DNA from: PALSA-505 sp035308365
Lineage (GTDB): Bacteria > Actinomycetota > Actinomycetes > Streptosporangiales > Streptosporangiaceae
Direction of reading: 5' to 3'
DNA: 28,039 nt
Assembly: GCA_035308365.1 (NCBI GenBank)
Contig: DATGGU010000119.1
Span: 1 to 28,039, forward strand
The notes below the pieces were generated by a model. The model was not told the origin of the DNA and made no database searches. It was given only the letters and a program-made list of their open reading frames with translations. Positions 6,183 through 14,544 of the stretch are shown piece after piece (the stretch's first letter is position 1; every line of letters starts with the position of its first letter). Both the position numbers and the translations under genes were made by a program.

Positions 6183-7538
6183 GACAGACGGATATTTGGC
6201 CTGGAGAACGAGTACGGCGTTACCTGCACGTTCCACGGCCAGCGGCGGCTGTCGCCGGACGAGGTGGCCAGGTACCTGTTCCGCCGGGTCGTGTCCTGGG
6301 GCCGTAGCAGCAACGTCTTCCTGCGCAACGGCGCGCGGCTGTACCTGGACGTCGGCTCCCATCCGGAGTACGCCACGCCCGAGTGCGACGACGTGCTGGA
6401 CCTGGTCGCTCACGACAAGGCGGGCGAGCGAATCCTGGAGGGGCTGCTGCTCGATGCCGACCGGCGGCTGCGCGAGGAAGGCATCGCCGGTGACATCTAC
6501 CTGTTCAAGAACAACACCGACTCGGCCGGCAACTCCTACGGATGCCACGAGAACTACCTGGTGGGGCGGCACGGCGAGTTCGGCAGGCTGGCCGACATCC
6601 TGATCCCGTTCCTGGTCACCCGCCAGATCATCTGCGGCGCCGGCAAGGTGCTGCAGACGCCGCGCGGCGCCGTGTACTGCGTGAGCCAGCGGGCCGAGCA
6701 CATCTGGGAGGGGGTGTCGTCGGCGACCACCCGGTCCCGGCCGATCATCAACACCAGGGACGAGCCGCATGCGGACGCGGAGCGGTTCCGGCGGCTGCAC
6801 GTCATCGTCGGTGACTCGAACATGAGCGAGACGACCATGCTGCTCAAGGTCGGCTCGACCGACCTGGTGCTGCGCATGATCGAGGCCGGAACGGTCATGC
6901 GTGACCTCAGCCTGGAGAACCCGATCAGGGCGATCAGGGAGGTCAGCCACGACATGACCGGCCGCCGCAAGGTCCGGCTGGCCAACGGCCGGGAGGTGTG
7001 CGCGCTGGACATCCAGCGGGAGTACCTGGCCAAGGCCACCGACTTCGTGGACCGGCGGGGGAGCGACACGGTCTCCCGCCGGGTGCTCAGCCTGTGGCGC
7101 CGGACCCTGGACGCGGTGGAATCCGGCGACCTCGGCATGGTGGCCAGGGAGATCGACTGGATCACCAAGTACCAGCTCATCGAGCGTTACCGGGCCAAGC
7201 ACGACCTGCCGCTGGCCGCCCCCCGGGTGGCCCAGCTCGACCTGGCCTACCACGACGTGCACCGCGGCCGGGGGCTGTACTACCTGCTGCAGAAGCGCGG
7301 GGCGGTCGAGCGTGCGGTACGGGACCTGGACATCTTCCAGGCGAAGTCGATCCCACCGCAGACCACCCGGGCGCGGCTGCGCGGCGAGTTCATCCGGCGG
7401 GCCCAGGAGCGGCGGCGTGACTTCACCGTGGACTGGGTGCACCTGAAGCTGAACGACCAGACCCAGCGCACCGTTCTGTGCAAGGACCCGTTCCGCTCTG
7501 CGGACGAACGGGTGGAAAAACTAATAGCCGGCATGTAA
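6180..7538 (+). CDS. pafA: Pup-protein ligase PafA
   Basis: A 452-residue protein agreeing almost throughout with mycobacterial PafA as I recall it: RRIFGLENEYGVTCTFHG at the N-terminus with E9 in the ATP/Mg site, RLYLDVGSHPEYATPECD with catalytic D57, FKNNTDSAGNSYGCHENYL, ICGAGKVLQTP, SSATTRSRPIINTRDEPHAD, VIVGDSNMSETTMLLKVG, and the C-terminal DFTVDWVHLKLNDQ and CKDPFR block. PafA uses ATP to phosphorylate the C-terminal Glu of Pup and links it to substrate lysines. The GTG start is supported by homology, which begins at residue 3, and by the leaderless-type promoter just upstream. It follows the aldehyde dehydrogenase gene and precedes the FKBP lipoprotein gene, a neighbour also seen in streptomycetes. 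Confidence 0.98.
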   Translation: MDRRIFGLENEYGVTCTFHGQRRLSPDEVARYLFRRVVSWGRSSNVFLRNGARLYLDVGSHPEYATPECDDVLDLVAHDKAGERILEGLLLDADRRLREEGIAGDIYLFKNNTDSAGNSYGCHENYLVGRHGEFGRLADILIPFLVTRQIICGAGKVLQTPRGAVYCVSQRAEHIWEGVSSATTRSRPIINTRDEPHADAERFRRLHVIVGDSNMSETTMLLKVGSTDLVLRMIEAGTVMRDLSLENPIRAIREVSHDMTGRRKVRLANGREVCALDIQREYLAKATDFVDRRGSDTVSRRVLSLWRRTLDAVESGDLGMVAREIDWITKYQLIERYRAKHDLPLAAPRVAQLDLAYHDVHRGRGLYYLLQKRGAVERAVRDLDIFQAKSIPPQTTRARLRGEFIRRAQERRRDFTVDWVHLKLNDQTQRTVLCKDPFRSADERVEKLIAGM

Positions 7539-7576
7539 ACGACGGCGGTACAGCCGGCGTCCTGTCCTACGGACGA

Positions 7577-7607
7577 GGTACGTGGCCGTACCCCCAGCGG
7601 GTAGAGT
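7577..7607 (+). promoter_or_regulatory. Hairpin and candidate -10 between pafA and the FKBP gene
   Basis: A perfect inverted repeat GGTACG (7577-7582), loop TGGC, CGTACC (7587-7592) is followed by a TAGAGT hexamer (7602-7607) that fits TANNNT. The hexamer lies 27 nt before the first ATG of the lipoprotein gene. The palindrome may be an operator for that promoter or a weak transcription stop for pafA; there is no T-run. No clear -35 is visible. Confidence 0.35.
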
Positions 7608-7634
7608 GGCCGCGCCTACGTATCGGAAACCAGG

Positions 7635-8591
7635 ATGGTCATGCGACGTTTCGCACTTTTTGCCGCCCCCGTACTACTTGTTTCGGTCGCCTTGACCGGA
7701 TGCGGCAGTTCTAAGAACAGCGGTAAGACCGCCAGCCCCGCAGTCAGCGTCAGCGGGGCCTTCGGCAAAGCGCCGGCGGTCAAGATACCCAACGAGAAGG
7801 CTGGCAGCGCGCTCGATGTCAAGACCCTCATCCAGGGCAGCGGGCCGGCACTGACCAGCACGGACGCGCTGATCGGCAACTACGTCGTCTACATCTGGAG
7901 CGGGACGACGCACAAGCTCGCCCAGAGCACCTACACCTCCGCACCGGCACTGTTCAGCGGCAAGCTGCTGCCCGGACTGTCCAGCGCGCTGACCGGCAAG
8001 AAGGTCGGCAGCCGGGTGCTCGCCGTGCTGCCACCGAGTTACGGCTACGGCAAGCAGGGGAACAGCCAGGCCGGGGTCAAGCCGACCGACACGCTGGTGT
8101 TCGTCGTGGACATGATCCGGGCGTTCGCCGCGGATGCCGCCGCCACCGGGAAAATCGTGTCATCCGGTGGCGGCAGCCTGCCGACGGTCAAGCCGGGGCT
8201 GCCGCCCACCGTCACGATCCCCAAGGGCGCCAAGCCACCGTCCAAGCTGGTGACGAAGACACTGGCGCAGGGCACCGGCCCGAAGGTCGTCAAGGGTGAC
8301 AGCGTCGTGGTGCAGTACACCGGGGTCATCTGGCGCACCGGCCAGACGTTCTCATCGTCATGGCAGAACGCCGCACCGTTCGGCTTCATCATCGACGCGT
8401 CGCCGTCACAGGTGATCACCGGCTGGGACACCGGCCTGACCGGGCAGTCCGTCGGCAGCCGGGTGATGCTCGTCATCCCGCCCGCGGACGGTTACGGCAA
8501 GCAGGGAAGCCCGCAGGCGGGAATCAAGGGGACGGACACGCTGGTGTTCGTCGTGGATATTCTCGGCGCGTTTGCCCCGGCCACGGCCTGA
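7635..8591 (+). CDS. Secreted lipoprotein with two FKBP-type peptidyl-prolyl isomerase domains
   Basis: A 318-residue protein beginning MVMRRFALFAAPVLLVSVAL and then TGCGSS: a signal peptide with a lipobox (L-T-G-C, Cys23), so it is predicted to be lipid-anchored outside the membrane. Two FKBP-like repeats follow, about residues 60-165 and 197-315. The second is the better preserved, with GDSVVVQYTGVIWRTGQTF, VITGWDTGLTGQSVGSRVML and PPADGYGKQG. The first keeps LPGL, KVGSRVLAVLPPSYGYGKQG but lacks the aromatic YxG entry and may be non-catalytic. FKBP enzymes isomerise Xaa-Pro bonds and assist folding of exported proteins. ATG 7635 or 7641 are both possible starts. FKBP genes next to pafA recur in streptomycetes, but the functional link is not established. 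Confidence 0.9.
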   Translation: MVMRRFALFAAPVLLVSVALTGCGSSKNSGKTASPAVSVSGAFGKAPAVKIPNEKAGSALDVKTLIQGSGPALTSTDALIGNYVVYIWSGTTHKLAQSTYTSAPALFSGKLLPGLSSALTGKKVGSRVLAVLPPSYGYGKQGNSQAGVKPTDTLVFVVDMIRAFAADAAATGKIVSSGGGSLPTVKPGLPPTVTIPKGAKPPSKLVTKTLAQGTGPKVVKGDSVVVQYTGVIWRTGQTFSSSWQNAAPFGFIIDASPSQVITGWDTGLTGQSVGSRVMLVIPPADGYGKQGSPQAGIKGTDTLVFVVDILGAFAPATA

Positions 8592-8601
8592 GCGTTCGTT
8601 G

Positions 8602-8617
8602 CCCGCTGACTAGCGGG
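8602..8617. terminator. Candidate bidirectional hairpin between convergent genes
   Basis: A perfect stem CCCGCT (8602-8607), loop GACT, AGCGGG (8612-8617) lies between the convergent FKBP lipoprotein and penicillin acylase genes and overlaps the stop codon of the latter. It has no T-run, as is common for actinobacterial terminators, so the call rests on position and symmetry. Confidence 0.4.
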
Positions 8618-10883
8618 GCCGCAGGGTGGTCGCCGACTTCGCTGCTGCTTCCACGTCGGGCCAGTTGAAATGCATGGGGATGCGGCGGTGGTGGGCCCAT
8701 TCGGCTAGCTGGTCGGCGAAGTGGGGGCTGGCCGGGTCGGCGGAGGCGCCGCCGGGGATGACGAAGCTGGCGGCGGCGGGGTCGGCCAGGTCCACCACCT
8801 GGCGGTAGACGGACAGGTTGATGACGTCGAACGGGGTGCCCTGGCGCCAGCTGTAGGCGCCCACCTGGATGGTGTCGCCGTCGCCGCCCATGCCGACCGG
8901 GGCTGGTGCCTGTCCCGCGAGCGGGTGGACCGGCCTGGTCCGGTGCGTGGTGTCCCAGCGCCGCTCGCGGCCGGCCAGCTGGCTGGCCTGGTGCCAGGCG
9001 GCGGCGAGTGCCCGGGGCAGCGCAGCGAGTACCCGCTGCTGCTTTGCCTTGGCCTTCCCGGCCTGGCCGGCCGGCATCGGGCCACCCAGCAGTTCCCAGG
9101 TGTCGTTGGCCAGCCAGCGGCGGATGACCGTGTCCGCCGGGGGGACCTGGCCCGAGGTCAGCCAGTGCCAGGTTTCGTCGCCGGTCAGCGGGCGGTAGAG
9201 GGCTTCGGCCAGCGCGCGGAGGAAGCAGCCGTACAGTAGCGCCTCGGCGGAATCACCCCGCAGATCGCCATTCCAGCCGGCCAGCGCCAGCCTCGTCCGT
9301 TCGGAATGATCTTCTTCCGGGAACGCCGGGACATCCGCCAGCAGCCGGCCCCAGGCCTGTGCCGCCCACGATGTCATGTCGCCCTGCAGGGCGGCGAGGC
9401 CTGCCACGGTGTGCCGCTGGGTGGCGGTCAGGCAGTGCCGGAGCCGCTCGGCCCGGAACGGGTGGCTGAAGGTGTAGGTGATGTAGGGCTCGTCGCCGTC
9501 CACGATGGCGTTGTTCGCGGTCATCACGAAGCCGGCGTCCGGGTCGACGCAGCGGGGCATCTGCTCGAACGGCACCAGGCCGGTCCACTCGCACGCGCCG
9601 TCCCAGCCGGGCACCGGCAGCCTGCGGTGCGCGGGTGAGGAACGGACCGGCAGCTCGCCGCGGGCCTGGTAGGCGATCGCCCCGGTGGTATCGGCGGTGA
9701 CCAGGTTGTTCACCGGATCCACCCAGTCCCGCTGGGCGTCCACAAGCTCTCGTACGTTGCGGGCGGCCAGCATCGGGAGCAGCGGCTCGAAGCCCCGGCC
9801 CGGGCGGCAGGTGGCCGTGTACTTGAGCGCGATCGCCATTCCGGCCAGCGGATCCCCGTGCACGACCGGGCCGTGCCGGGTGGCCCAGATCCGGGTGGTG
9901 ACCGGTTCGGCGCCACGGACGGCGATCGTCTCGGTGCGCTGCCGTGCCTGCTCCCAGCCGTTCTCGGTGCGGTACCAGCCGGGGCGGGTCTCGTCGAACT
10001 GCTCCAGGTACAAATCCTGGGTGTCGGCGCTGGCGTGGGTGATCGCCCAGGCCACCTGGCCGTTATGGCCGAAGTGCGGGAAGCCGGGCACGCCGGGGAA
10101 GGCCGCGCCGATCACCCGGAAGTCCGGGCAGTCCAGGTGGCACTGCCAGTAGACGTTCGGGGCGTCGAGCTGCCGGTGTGAGTCGTTGCACAGCACGGCG
10201 CCGCCGTGGGCGGTGCGGCGGCCGCTGACCGCCCAGGCATTCGAGCCGGGCTCGGCCTCGGCGAGGAAGCCCAGGTGCGGCGCTGCCCGTTCGACATCGG
10301 CCACCGCGTCGGCGATCGCCCGGGACAGACGGCCGCCGGGTGGCACGGTGAGCGCCGAGCCCACCGGGGACCTGGTATCCAGCAGGCCGAACGCTTCGGT
10401 GCCCACCCTGGCCAGCACCGAGGCTTCGGTGAGCTTGTGCTGCCACTGGCCCATCAAGATGTGCCTGACCTTGTAGGCGGCGACCGAATGCCAAGGCTGC
10501 CACGGCTCGATGACCGTATCCGGGAGCTCGGCGGGCCGGGCACCGGAGGCGATGACCGCGTTGACGCCGCGCGCGTAAGCCTCGAACATCTCCCGCACCG
10601 GAGCGGACATGACGGCCAGGTCGGCGTGCGCGGCCTCGGTGATGCCCATTCGCCGGGCGAGCACGTCACCGGGCACGGCGGCGGGCCCGGCCACCTCGGC
10701 CCAGCGCCCGGCCGCCCGGCGGCGGTCGTACTCAAGCTGGAACAGCCGGTCCTGGGCGCAGGCGAAGCCCATGGCGAACCAGGCGTCAGCGGCCGACCCG
10801 GCCCGGATGTGCGGTATGCCGTAGCTGTCGCGGATGAGCGCGACCTCGCCCTGCAGTCCCGGAGCGTCCACGTAATCGGTCAC
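8610..10883 (-). CDS. Penicillin acylase-family Ntn hydrolase (peptidase S45)
   Basis: A 757-residue protein with the S45 architecture. The alpha part has VALIRDSYGIPHIRAGSAAD, GFACAQDRLFQLEYDRR and EPWQPWHSVAAYKV. A spacer precedes the self-cleavage site EPGSNAWAVSG, where Ser214 would become the N-terminal nucleophile of the beta chain. The beta part has GAAFPGVPGFPHFGHNGQVAW with the oxyanion Asn, THASADTQDLY and MTANNAIVDGDEPYI. The family hydrolyses amide bonds of penicillins, acyl-homoserine lactones or cyclic lipopeptides; the substrate here cannot be inferred. I see no signal peptide, whereas many relatives are exported, so a cytoplasmic location is likely. The GTG start is preceded by TATCCT and six nt, a leaderless-type arrangement. 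It lies 23 bp downstream of the DUF3866 gene on the same strand. Confidence 0.92.
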   Translation of the reverse strand: MTDYVDAPGLQGEVALIRDSYGIPHIRAGSAADAWFAMGFACAQDRLFQLEYDRRRAAGRWAEVAGPAAVPGDVLARRMGITEAAHADLAVMSAPVREMFEAYARGVNAVIASGARPAELPDTVIEPWQPWHSVAAYKVRHILMGQWQHKLTEASVLARVGTEAFGLLDTRSPVGSALTVPPGGRLSRAIADAVADVERAAPHLGFLAEAEPGSNAWAVSGRRTAHGGAVLCNDSHRQLDAPNVYWQCHLDCPDFRVIGAAFPGVPGFPHFGHNGQVAWAITHASADTQDLYLEQFDETRPGWYRTENGWEQARQRTETIAVRGAEPVTTRIWATRHGPVVHGDPLAGMAIALKYTATCRPGRGFEPLLPMLAARNVRELVDAQRDWVDPVNNLVTADTTGAIAYQARGELPVRSSPAHRRLPVPGWDGACEWTGLVPFEQMPRCVDPDAGFVMTANNAIVDGDEPYITYTFSHPFRAERLRHCLTATQRHTVAGLAALQGDMTSWAAQAWGRLLADVPAFPEEDHSERTRLALAGWNGDLRGDSAEALLYGCFLRALAEALYRPLTGDETWHWLTSGQVPPADTVIRRWLANDTWELLGGPMPAGQAGKAKAKQQRVLAALPRALAAAWHQASQLAGRERRWDTTHRTRPVHPLAGQAPAPVGMGGDGDTIQVGAYSWRQGTPFDVINLSVYRQVVDLADPAAASFVIPGGASADPASPHFADQLAEWAHHRRIPMHFNWPDVEAAAKSATTLRPR

Positions 10884-10895
10884 CGCCTGAGGATA
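10881..10895 (-). promoter_or_regulatory. Putative leaderless promoter -10 of the penicillin acylase gene
   Basis: On the minus strand TATCCT (10890-10895), then CAGGCG, then the GTG start (10881-10883): TANNNT, six nt, start codon. The same geometry occurs at pafA, the DUF3866 gene and the Lrp gene. Confidence 0.45.
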
Positions 10896-10906
10896 GCCTC
10901 CGAGGG

Positions 10907-12025
10907 TCAGCCCTCTGCCGGGTGCGGCAGCGTTGCCGGGTGGCGAGGTTCGGGCAGAACAAGCGCGGCGTGCCGCCCGGCGGCGGCGGCGGTCAGGAAG
11001 TAGGCCAGGTCCTCATCCAGGCCGCGGCCCATGGTGGACAGCTTGACCGGGCAGCCGCGCAGTGCCTCGTGCAGCCCGTCGACCGGGACGCTGACCAGGT
11101 TGTGGCGGTCGCCGAGCGGGGCGGCCTGAGAGCGGACCAGGGCGCCGAACTCGCCCGGCAGCTCGGGCACGGGCACGTCGGCCCTGGCCAGCGCGACCCG
11201 GCCGTAAGCGGTCAGGCTGTGGTGCGAGATGCCCCGGTGGCGCTGCCTCGCGTCGGCGTCGCTGACCCGCAGCGAGGCGACCGGGCGGCCGTTCAGGACG
11301 GCGGCGGCGTTGACCGCTTCACCGCAGGCCACGCCGGAGAAGCCCCAGCGGGTGCCGGTGCCCAGGTTGCCCGGGCCCTGGGTGATGACGGCCAGGTCGG
11401 CGCCGAGCACCAGGCGGGCGGCGAGCAGCCCGGTGTGCAGGGTGACGGCCTCCAGGTCACCGCCGAACGACTGGCCGGTGCTGACCGTGCCGGCCAGCCA
11501 GCCCGCCTCGCGCAGCGCGGCGCAGGTGCGGGAGAACCAGGCCGGAAGCGTGCCGCCGTCCTGCATCACGTAGACGGCGCGGGGCGGATCGGCGGGTTGT
11601 GCCTGCCGGGCCGCGGCGAGTATGGCCGGCAGGGCCGAGTGCAGGTCGGCTACGACCACCGGCATCTGGCCCAGGTCGTCGGCGTCGCGCAGCAGCTCGT
11701 GGTGCGGGGAGCCCTGCTCATCGGCGCCCTGGACCGTGGCCTGCAGCGGCGTGTAGCGGGCCTTGACCAGATGGCCGGGCAGCGGGGGGTCGGGCGGCAG
11801 CCGTCCGGGGACGGCGACCACGAACGCGTAGCCGCCGGTGCCCAGGCCCTGGGCCAGGGCCGTGGTGTTCAGCAAGACCCGGTCACCGGGCTGCGGCAGG
11901 CCGGTCAGGGCGGGATAGGCGAGCGCCCGGCAGGTGCTGCCGTCCACCTGCGTCACTTCGAGCTCGGCCGCACCCGCCCACCGGCGGCCCAGCGAGGTCA
12001 CCACACCGTCGCGCCATCTGATCAC
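10907..12025 (-). CDS. DUF3866 family protein
   Basis: A 372-residue protein that I recognise as DUF3866, a family of unknown function conserved in actinobacteria and some Firmicutes. Typical stretches are ALAYPALTGLPQPGDRVLLN, TTALAQGLGTGGYAFVVA, PGHLVKARYTPLQATVQG, the QDGGTLPAWFSRT segment, TGQSFGGDLEAVTLHTGLLA, VITQGPGNLGTGTRWGFSG and SDADARQRHRGISHHSLTAY. The Gly-rich GPGNLGTGTRWGFSGV loop and several conserved His suggest an enzyme or ligand-binding protein, but nothing is established. No signal peptide or membrane segment is seen. GTG 12025 starts right at the homologous MIRWR and sits six nt after TACCCT. It is divergent from pafB and probably co-transcribed with the penicillin acylase gene behind it. 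Confidence 0.85.
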   Translation of the reverse strand: MIRWRDGVVTSLGRRWAGAAELEVTQVDGSTCRALAYPALTGLPQPGDRVLLNTTALAQGLGTGGYAFVVAVPGRLPPDPPLPGHLVKARYTPLQATVQGADEQGSPHHELLRDADDLGQMPVVVADLHSALPAILAAARQAQPADPPRAVYVMQDGGTLPAWFSRTCAALREAGWLAGTVSTGQSFGGDLEAVTLHTGLLAARLVLGADLAVITQGPGNLGTGTRWGFSGVACGEAVNAAAVLNGRPVASLRVSDADARQRHRGISHHSLTAYGRVALARADVPVPELPGEFGALVRSQAAPLGDRHNLVSVPVDGLHEALRGCPVKLSTMGRGLDEDLAYFLTAAAAGRHAALVLPEPRHPATLPHPAEG

Positions 12026-12037
12026 CCGGGCAGGGTA
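12023..12037 (-). promoter_or_regulatory. Putative leaderless promoter -10 of the DUF3866 gene
   Basis: On the minus strand TACCCT (12032-12037), then GCCCGG, then GTG (12023-12025). No ribosome binding site is present. This is the same geometry as at pafA and the penicillin acylase gene. Confidence 0.45.
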
Positions 12038-12129
12038 GCGTCAGATCAGCCCGCTGTGTGAGTCCAATCGGAGTGCAACGGCCACCGCCGGCGTTGGACA
12101 ATAATGCAGGGGCCCGGGAGGGGACGGCG

Positions 12130-13080
12130 ATGTCACGACGCAAGACAGAGAGGCTGCTCGGCCTGGTCGTTTGCCTGCTCTCGACCCGGCGATCGCTGAC
12201 CGCCGCCCAGATCCGCGAGGCCGTTCCCGGGTACCCGGACTCGTTCGACGCGTTCAAGCGGATGTTCGAACGGGACAAGGAGGAGCTGCGCGAGCTCGGG
12301 ATACCGCTGGAGACCGACAGTGCCAAGGCCGGCGATGAGGAAGCCGGGTACCGGATCCAGCGGGAGGCCTACGAGCTGCCGGAGATCACCCTGGAACCGG
12401 ACGAGGCGGCCGTGCTGGGCCTGGCCGCCCGGGTGTGGCACCGGGCCGAGCTGGCCGGGGCGGCGGCCGGGGCGCTGCTCAAGCTGCGGGCCGCGGGCAT
12501 CGACGCCGAGGACACCACCCAGCCCGGCATCGAGCCGCGGGTACAGACCGGTGAGTCCTCGTTCGGGCCGCTGTGGGAGGCGGTGCGGGACCGGCGGCCG
12601 GTCACCTTCGCCTACCGCGCGGCCGGCCGCAGCGGTACCCAGCAGCGACGGCTGGAGCCCTGGGGCGTGGTGAACCGGCATGGCCGGTGGTATGTCGCCG
12701 GGCACGATACCGACCGGGACGCGGCCCGGGTGTTCCGGCTGAGCCGGATCGAGGGAACCGTGTCGTTCAGCGGGCCGGCCGGCAGCGTCGTCGTGCCGCC
12801 CGGTACCGACGTGCGGGAGCTGGTCAAGGACTGGGACTTCAGCCCGCCCATGCAGCGCACCGCGCGGCTGCGGGTGCGCACCGGGGCCGGCTACGGGCTG
12901 CGCCGCAGCGCGGTGGAGCAGCGGCAGGACGGCGAGGGCTGGGACGAGCTGCAGGTGCCGTTCCGCGAGATCGACTGGTTCGCCGACTACCTGGCCTCGT
13001 TCGGCCCGGACGTGATCGCGCTGGAACCGCCGGACCTGCGGGAGGCCGTGATCGGCCGGCTGAAGGGGGTGCCGCAGTAA
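12130..13080 (+). CDS. pafB: PafB, WYL-domain transcriptional regulator of the DNA-damage response
   Basis: A 316-residue protein: an N-terminal winged helix (RRKTERLLGLVVCLLSTRRS, then LTAAQIREAVPGY and FERDKEELRELGIPLE), a middle region, and a WYL domain around RRLEPWGVVNRHGRWYVAGH with VFRLSRIEGT, then a WCX-like C-terminal region. In mycobacteria PafB and PafC form a heterodimer that activates recA and many repair genes independently of LexA; the WYL domain is thought to sense a nucleic-acid signal. ATG 12130 is preferred because GGGAGGGG lies seven nt upstream and homology begins there; the frame is open further upstream without support. Its stop overlaps the pafC start (TAATG), so translation is coupled. 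Confidence 0.95.
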   Translation: MSRRKTERLLGLVVCLLSTRRSLTAAQIREAVPGYPDSFDAFKRMFERDKEELRELGIPLETDSAKAGDEEAGYRIQREAYELPEITLEPDEAAVLGLAARVWHRAELAGAAAGALLKLRAAGIDAEDTTQPGIEPRVQTGESSFGPLWEAVRDRRPVTFAYRAAGRSGTQQRRLEPWGVVNRHGRWYVAGHDTDRDAARVFRLSRIEGTVSFSGPAGSVVVPPGTDVRELVKDWDFSPPMQRTARLRVRTGAGYGLRRSAVEQRQDGEGWDELQVPFREIDWFADYLASFGPDVIALEPPDLREAVIGRLKGVPQ

Positions 13081-14060
13081 TGCCTGGATCCACGGCGCAG
13101 ACCGGGACTCAGCGGCTGCAGCGGCTGCTCGCCCTGGTGCCCTACGTGGTGAGCCGGAACGTAGTGGGCCTGGCGGACACCGCGGCGGCGTTCGGGGTGA
13201 GCGAGCGCGAGCTGGTGGACGACCTCAACCTGCTGTGGTGCGTCGAGTTGCGCTCGCCCGACCCGTACTGCCCCATCGACCTGTCGTATGAGGGTGGCGA
13301 GATCATGGTCAGCGAGGCCGAGTCCATCGGCCGCCCGCTCCGGCTGGCAGTGGACGAGGCGAGCGCGCTGCTGGTGGCGCTGCGGATGCTCGCCGAGCTC
13401 TCGGTACCAGGAGGTGAGGCGCCAGGTTCTGAGGCGCTGAGCCGGACCATCGCCAAGCTGGAGGCGGCCGCGGGCGAGGCGGCGGCGGTCAGCGCACAGG
13501 TCCAGGTGCAGGTGGACAAGCGGTACGCCGATGGCATCCTCGGCCAGGTGCGTGCCGCGGTGGACCGGGGCAGGCGCATTCACCTGCGCTACTACGTGCC
13601 CGGCCGGGACGAGGCGACCGAGCGGGACGTCGATCCCATGCGGCTGCTGGTGGTGGAGGGACGGACCTACCTGGAGGGCTGGTGCCGCCGGGCCGAGGCG
13701 GTCCGGCTGTTCCGGCTGGACCGGGTGCTCGGCTTCGAGGTGCTGGACGTCGCGGCCGAGGTGCCGCCGGGGGCCGAGCCGGTCGATGTGGACCAAGGGC
13801 TGTTCCGGCCGTCGGAGCAGGACGTGCTGGTCGTGCTCGATCTGCGCCCGGCGGCGCACTGGGTAGCCGAGTATTACCCTTGTGAGAGCGAGGAGCGGCG
13901 CGGCGAAGTACTCAGAGTGACGTTGCGCACGCCGGACACCCAGTGGGTGCGGCGGCTGGCCCTGCGGCTGGGGGAAGACGGCCAGGTCATCGCCCCGGCC
14001 GAACTCGCCGCTCGGGTGGGCGCCGACGCCGCGGCCGCACTAGCTCAATACGCAGCGTAA
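13080..14060 (+). CDS. pafC: PafC, WYL-domain partner of PafB
   Basis: A 326-residue protein starting with the ATG that shares its A with the pafB stop. The N-terminus (TQRLQRLLALVPYVVSRN, then DTAAAFGVSERELVDDLNLL) is a winged helix. The WYL core is RRIHLRYYVPGRDEATERDV, then PMRLLVVEGRTYLEGWCRRA and VRLFRLDRV, with a C-terminal WCX domain including WVRRLALRLGEDGQVI. PafC is the obligate partner of PafB in the mycobacterial DNA-damage regulator, and in other actinobacteria the two are often fused. The two-gene form seen here is the mycobacterial and streptomycete type. Despite the name (proteasome accessory factor) no direct biochemical role in pupylation is established. The next gene, tatA, starts 125 bp downstream with its own candidate promoter. 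Confidence 0.95.
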   Translation: MPGSTAQTGTQRLQRLLALVPYVVSRNVVGLADTAAAFGVSERELVDDLNLLWCVELRSPDPYCPIDLSYEGGEIMVSEAESIGRPLRLAVDEASALLVALRMLAELSVPGGEAPGSEALSRTIAKLEAAAGEAAAVSAQVQVQVDKRYADGILGQVRAAVDRGRRIHLRYYVPGRDEATERDVDPMRLLVVEGRTYLEGWCRRAEAVRLFRLDRVLGFEVLDVAAEVPPGAEPVDVDQGLFRPSEQDVLVVLDLRPAAHWVAEYYPCESEERRGEVLRVTLRTPDTQWVRRLALRLGEDGQVIAPAELAARVGADAAAALAQYAA

Positions 14061-14123
14061 TCTTATCCCCGGCCACCGGCCGGTCCGTGGGTCCGGCACT
14101 GTCGCGCCCCCCAGGCCGGACTG

Positions 14124-14129
14124 TACAAT
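14124..14129 (+). promoter_or_regulatory. Candidate -10 of tatA
   Basis: TACAAT in the pafC-tatA spacer is a good match to the sigma-70-type -10. A weak TGTCGC lies about 18 nt upstream as -35. The leader to the tatA ATG would be about 50 nt and carries AAAAGGG before the start. Confidence 0.4.
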
Positions 14130-14185
14130 CGGCCGCAGGAAACCCCAAACCGCGCGGGGACGGTTCTCCGCTGAAAAGGGCAGAG

Positions 14186-14524
14186 ATGCTTGGCGATCTG
14201 TTTGATAGTCCCTGGAAGATCCTCATCATTGCCGTTGTGGTTCTCGTGCTGTTCGGGTCGAAGAAGCTGCCCGATGCCGCCCGGTCGCTCGGCAAGTCGA
14301 TGCGGATCCTCAAGACGGAGATCCACGAACTGCACGACGATGACGAGGCCACGACAGCCACCACGGCCACCACAGCCCCTGCCGCCACGGTGAGCCCGGC
14401 CATCACGGCCCCGGCTCAGGCTCCGGTCCCGCAGCAGCAGGTGGACGCGCTGCAGCAGCAGCTGGACGAGCTGCGCAGGCAGCAGACGGTGGCGAGTGAC
14501 GCACAGCAGACGCAAGTCAGCTAG
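14186..14524 (+). CDS. tatA: Sec-independent translocase subunit TatA
   Basis: A 112-residue protein with the TatA/E layout: a short periplasmic start, one membrane helix (WKILIIAVVVLVLFG), the hinge FGSKKLPDAARSLGKSMR, an amphipathic helix, and a long polar tail. The tail has an Ala/Thr/Pro linker, then a Gln-rich heptad segment (QQQVDALQQQLDELRRQQ) that could form a coiled coil and is unusual for TatA. TatA oligomers form the route for folded twin-arginine substrates with TatC, encoded just downstream. ATG 14186 is supported by an AAAAGGGCAG site. A TatB-like role is possible, but the motif pattern is TatA. Confidence 0.93.
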   Translation: MLGDLFDSPWKILIIAVVVLVLFGSKKLPDAARSLGKSMRILKTEIHELHDDDEATTATTATTAPAATVSPAITAPAQAPVPQQQVDALQQQLDELRRQQTVASDAQQTQVS

Positions 14525-14544
14525 CTCACCGTCTTGACCCGGCC

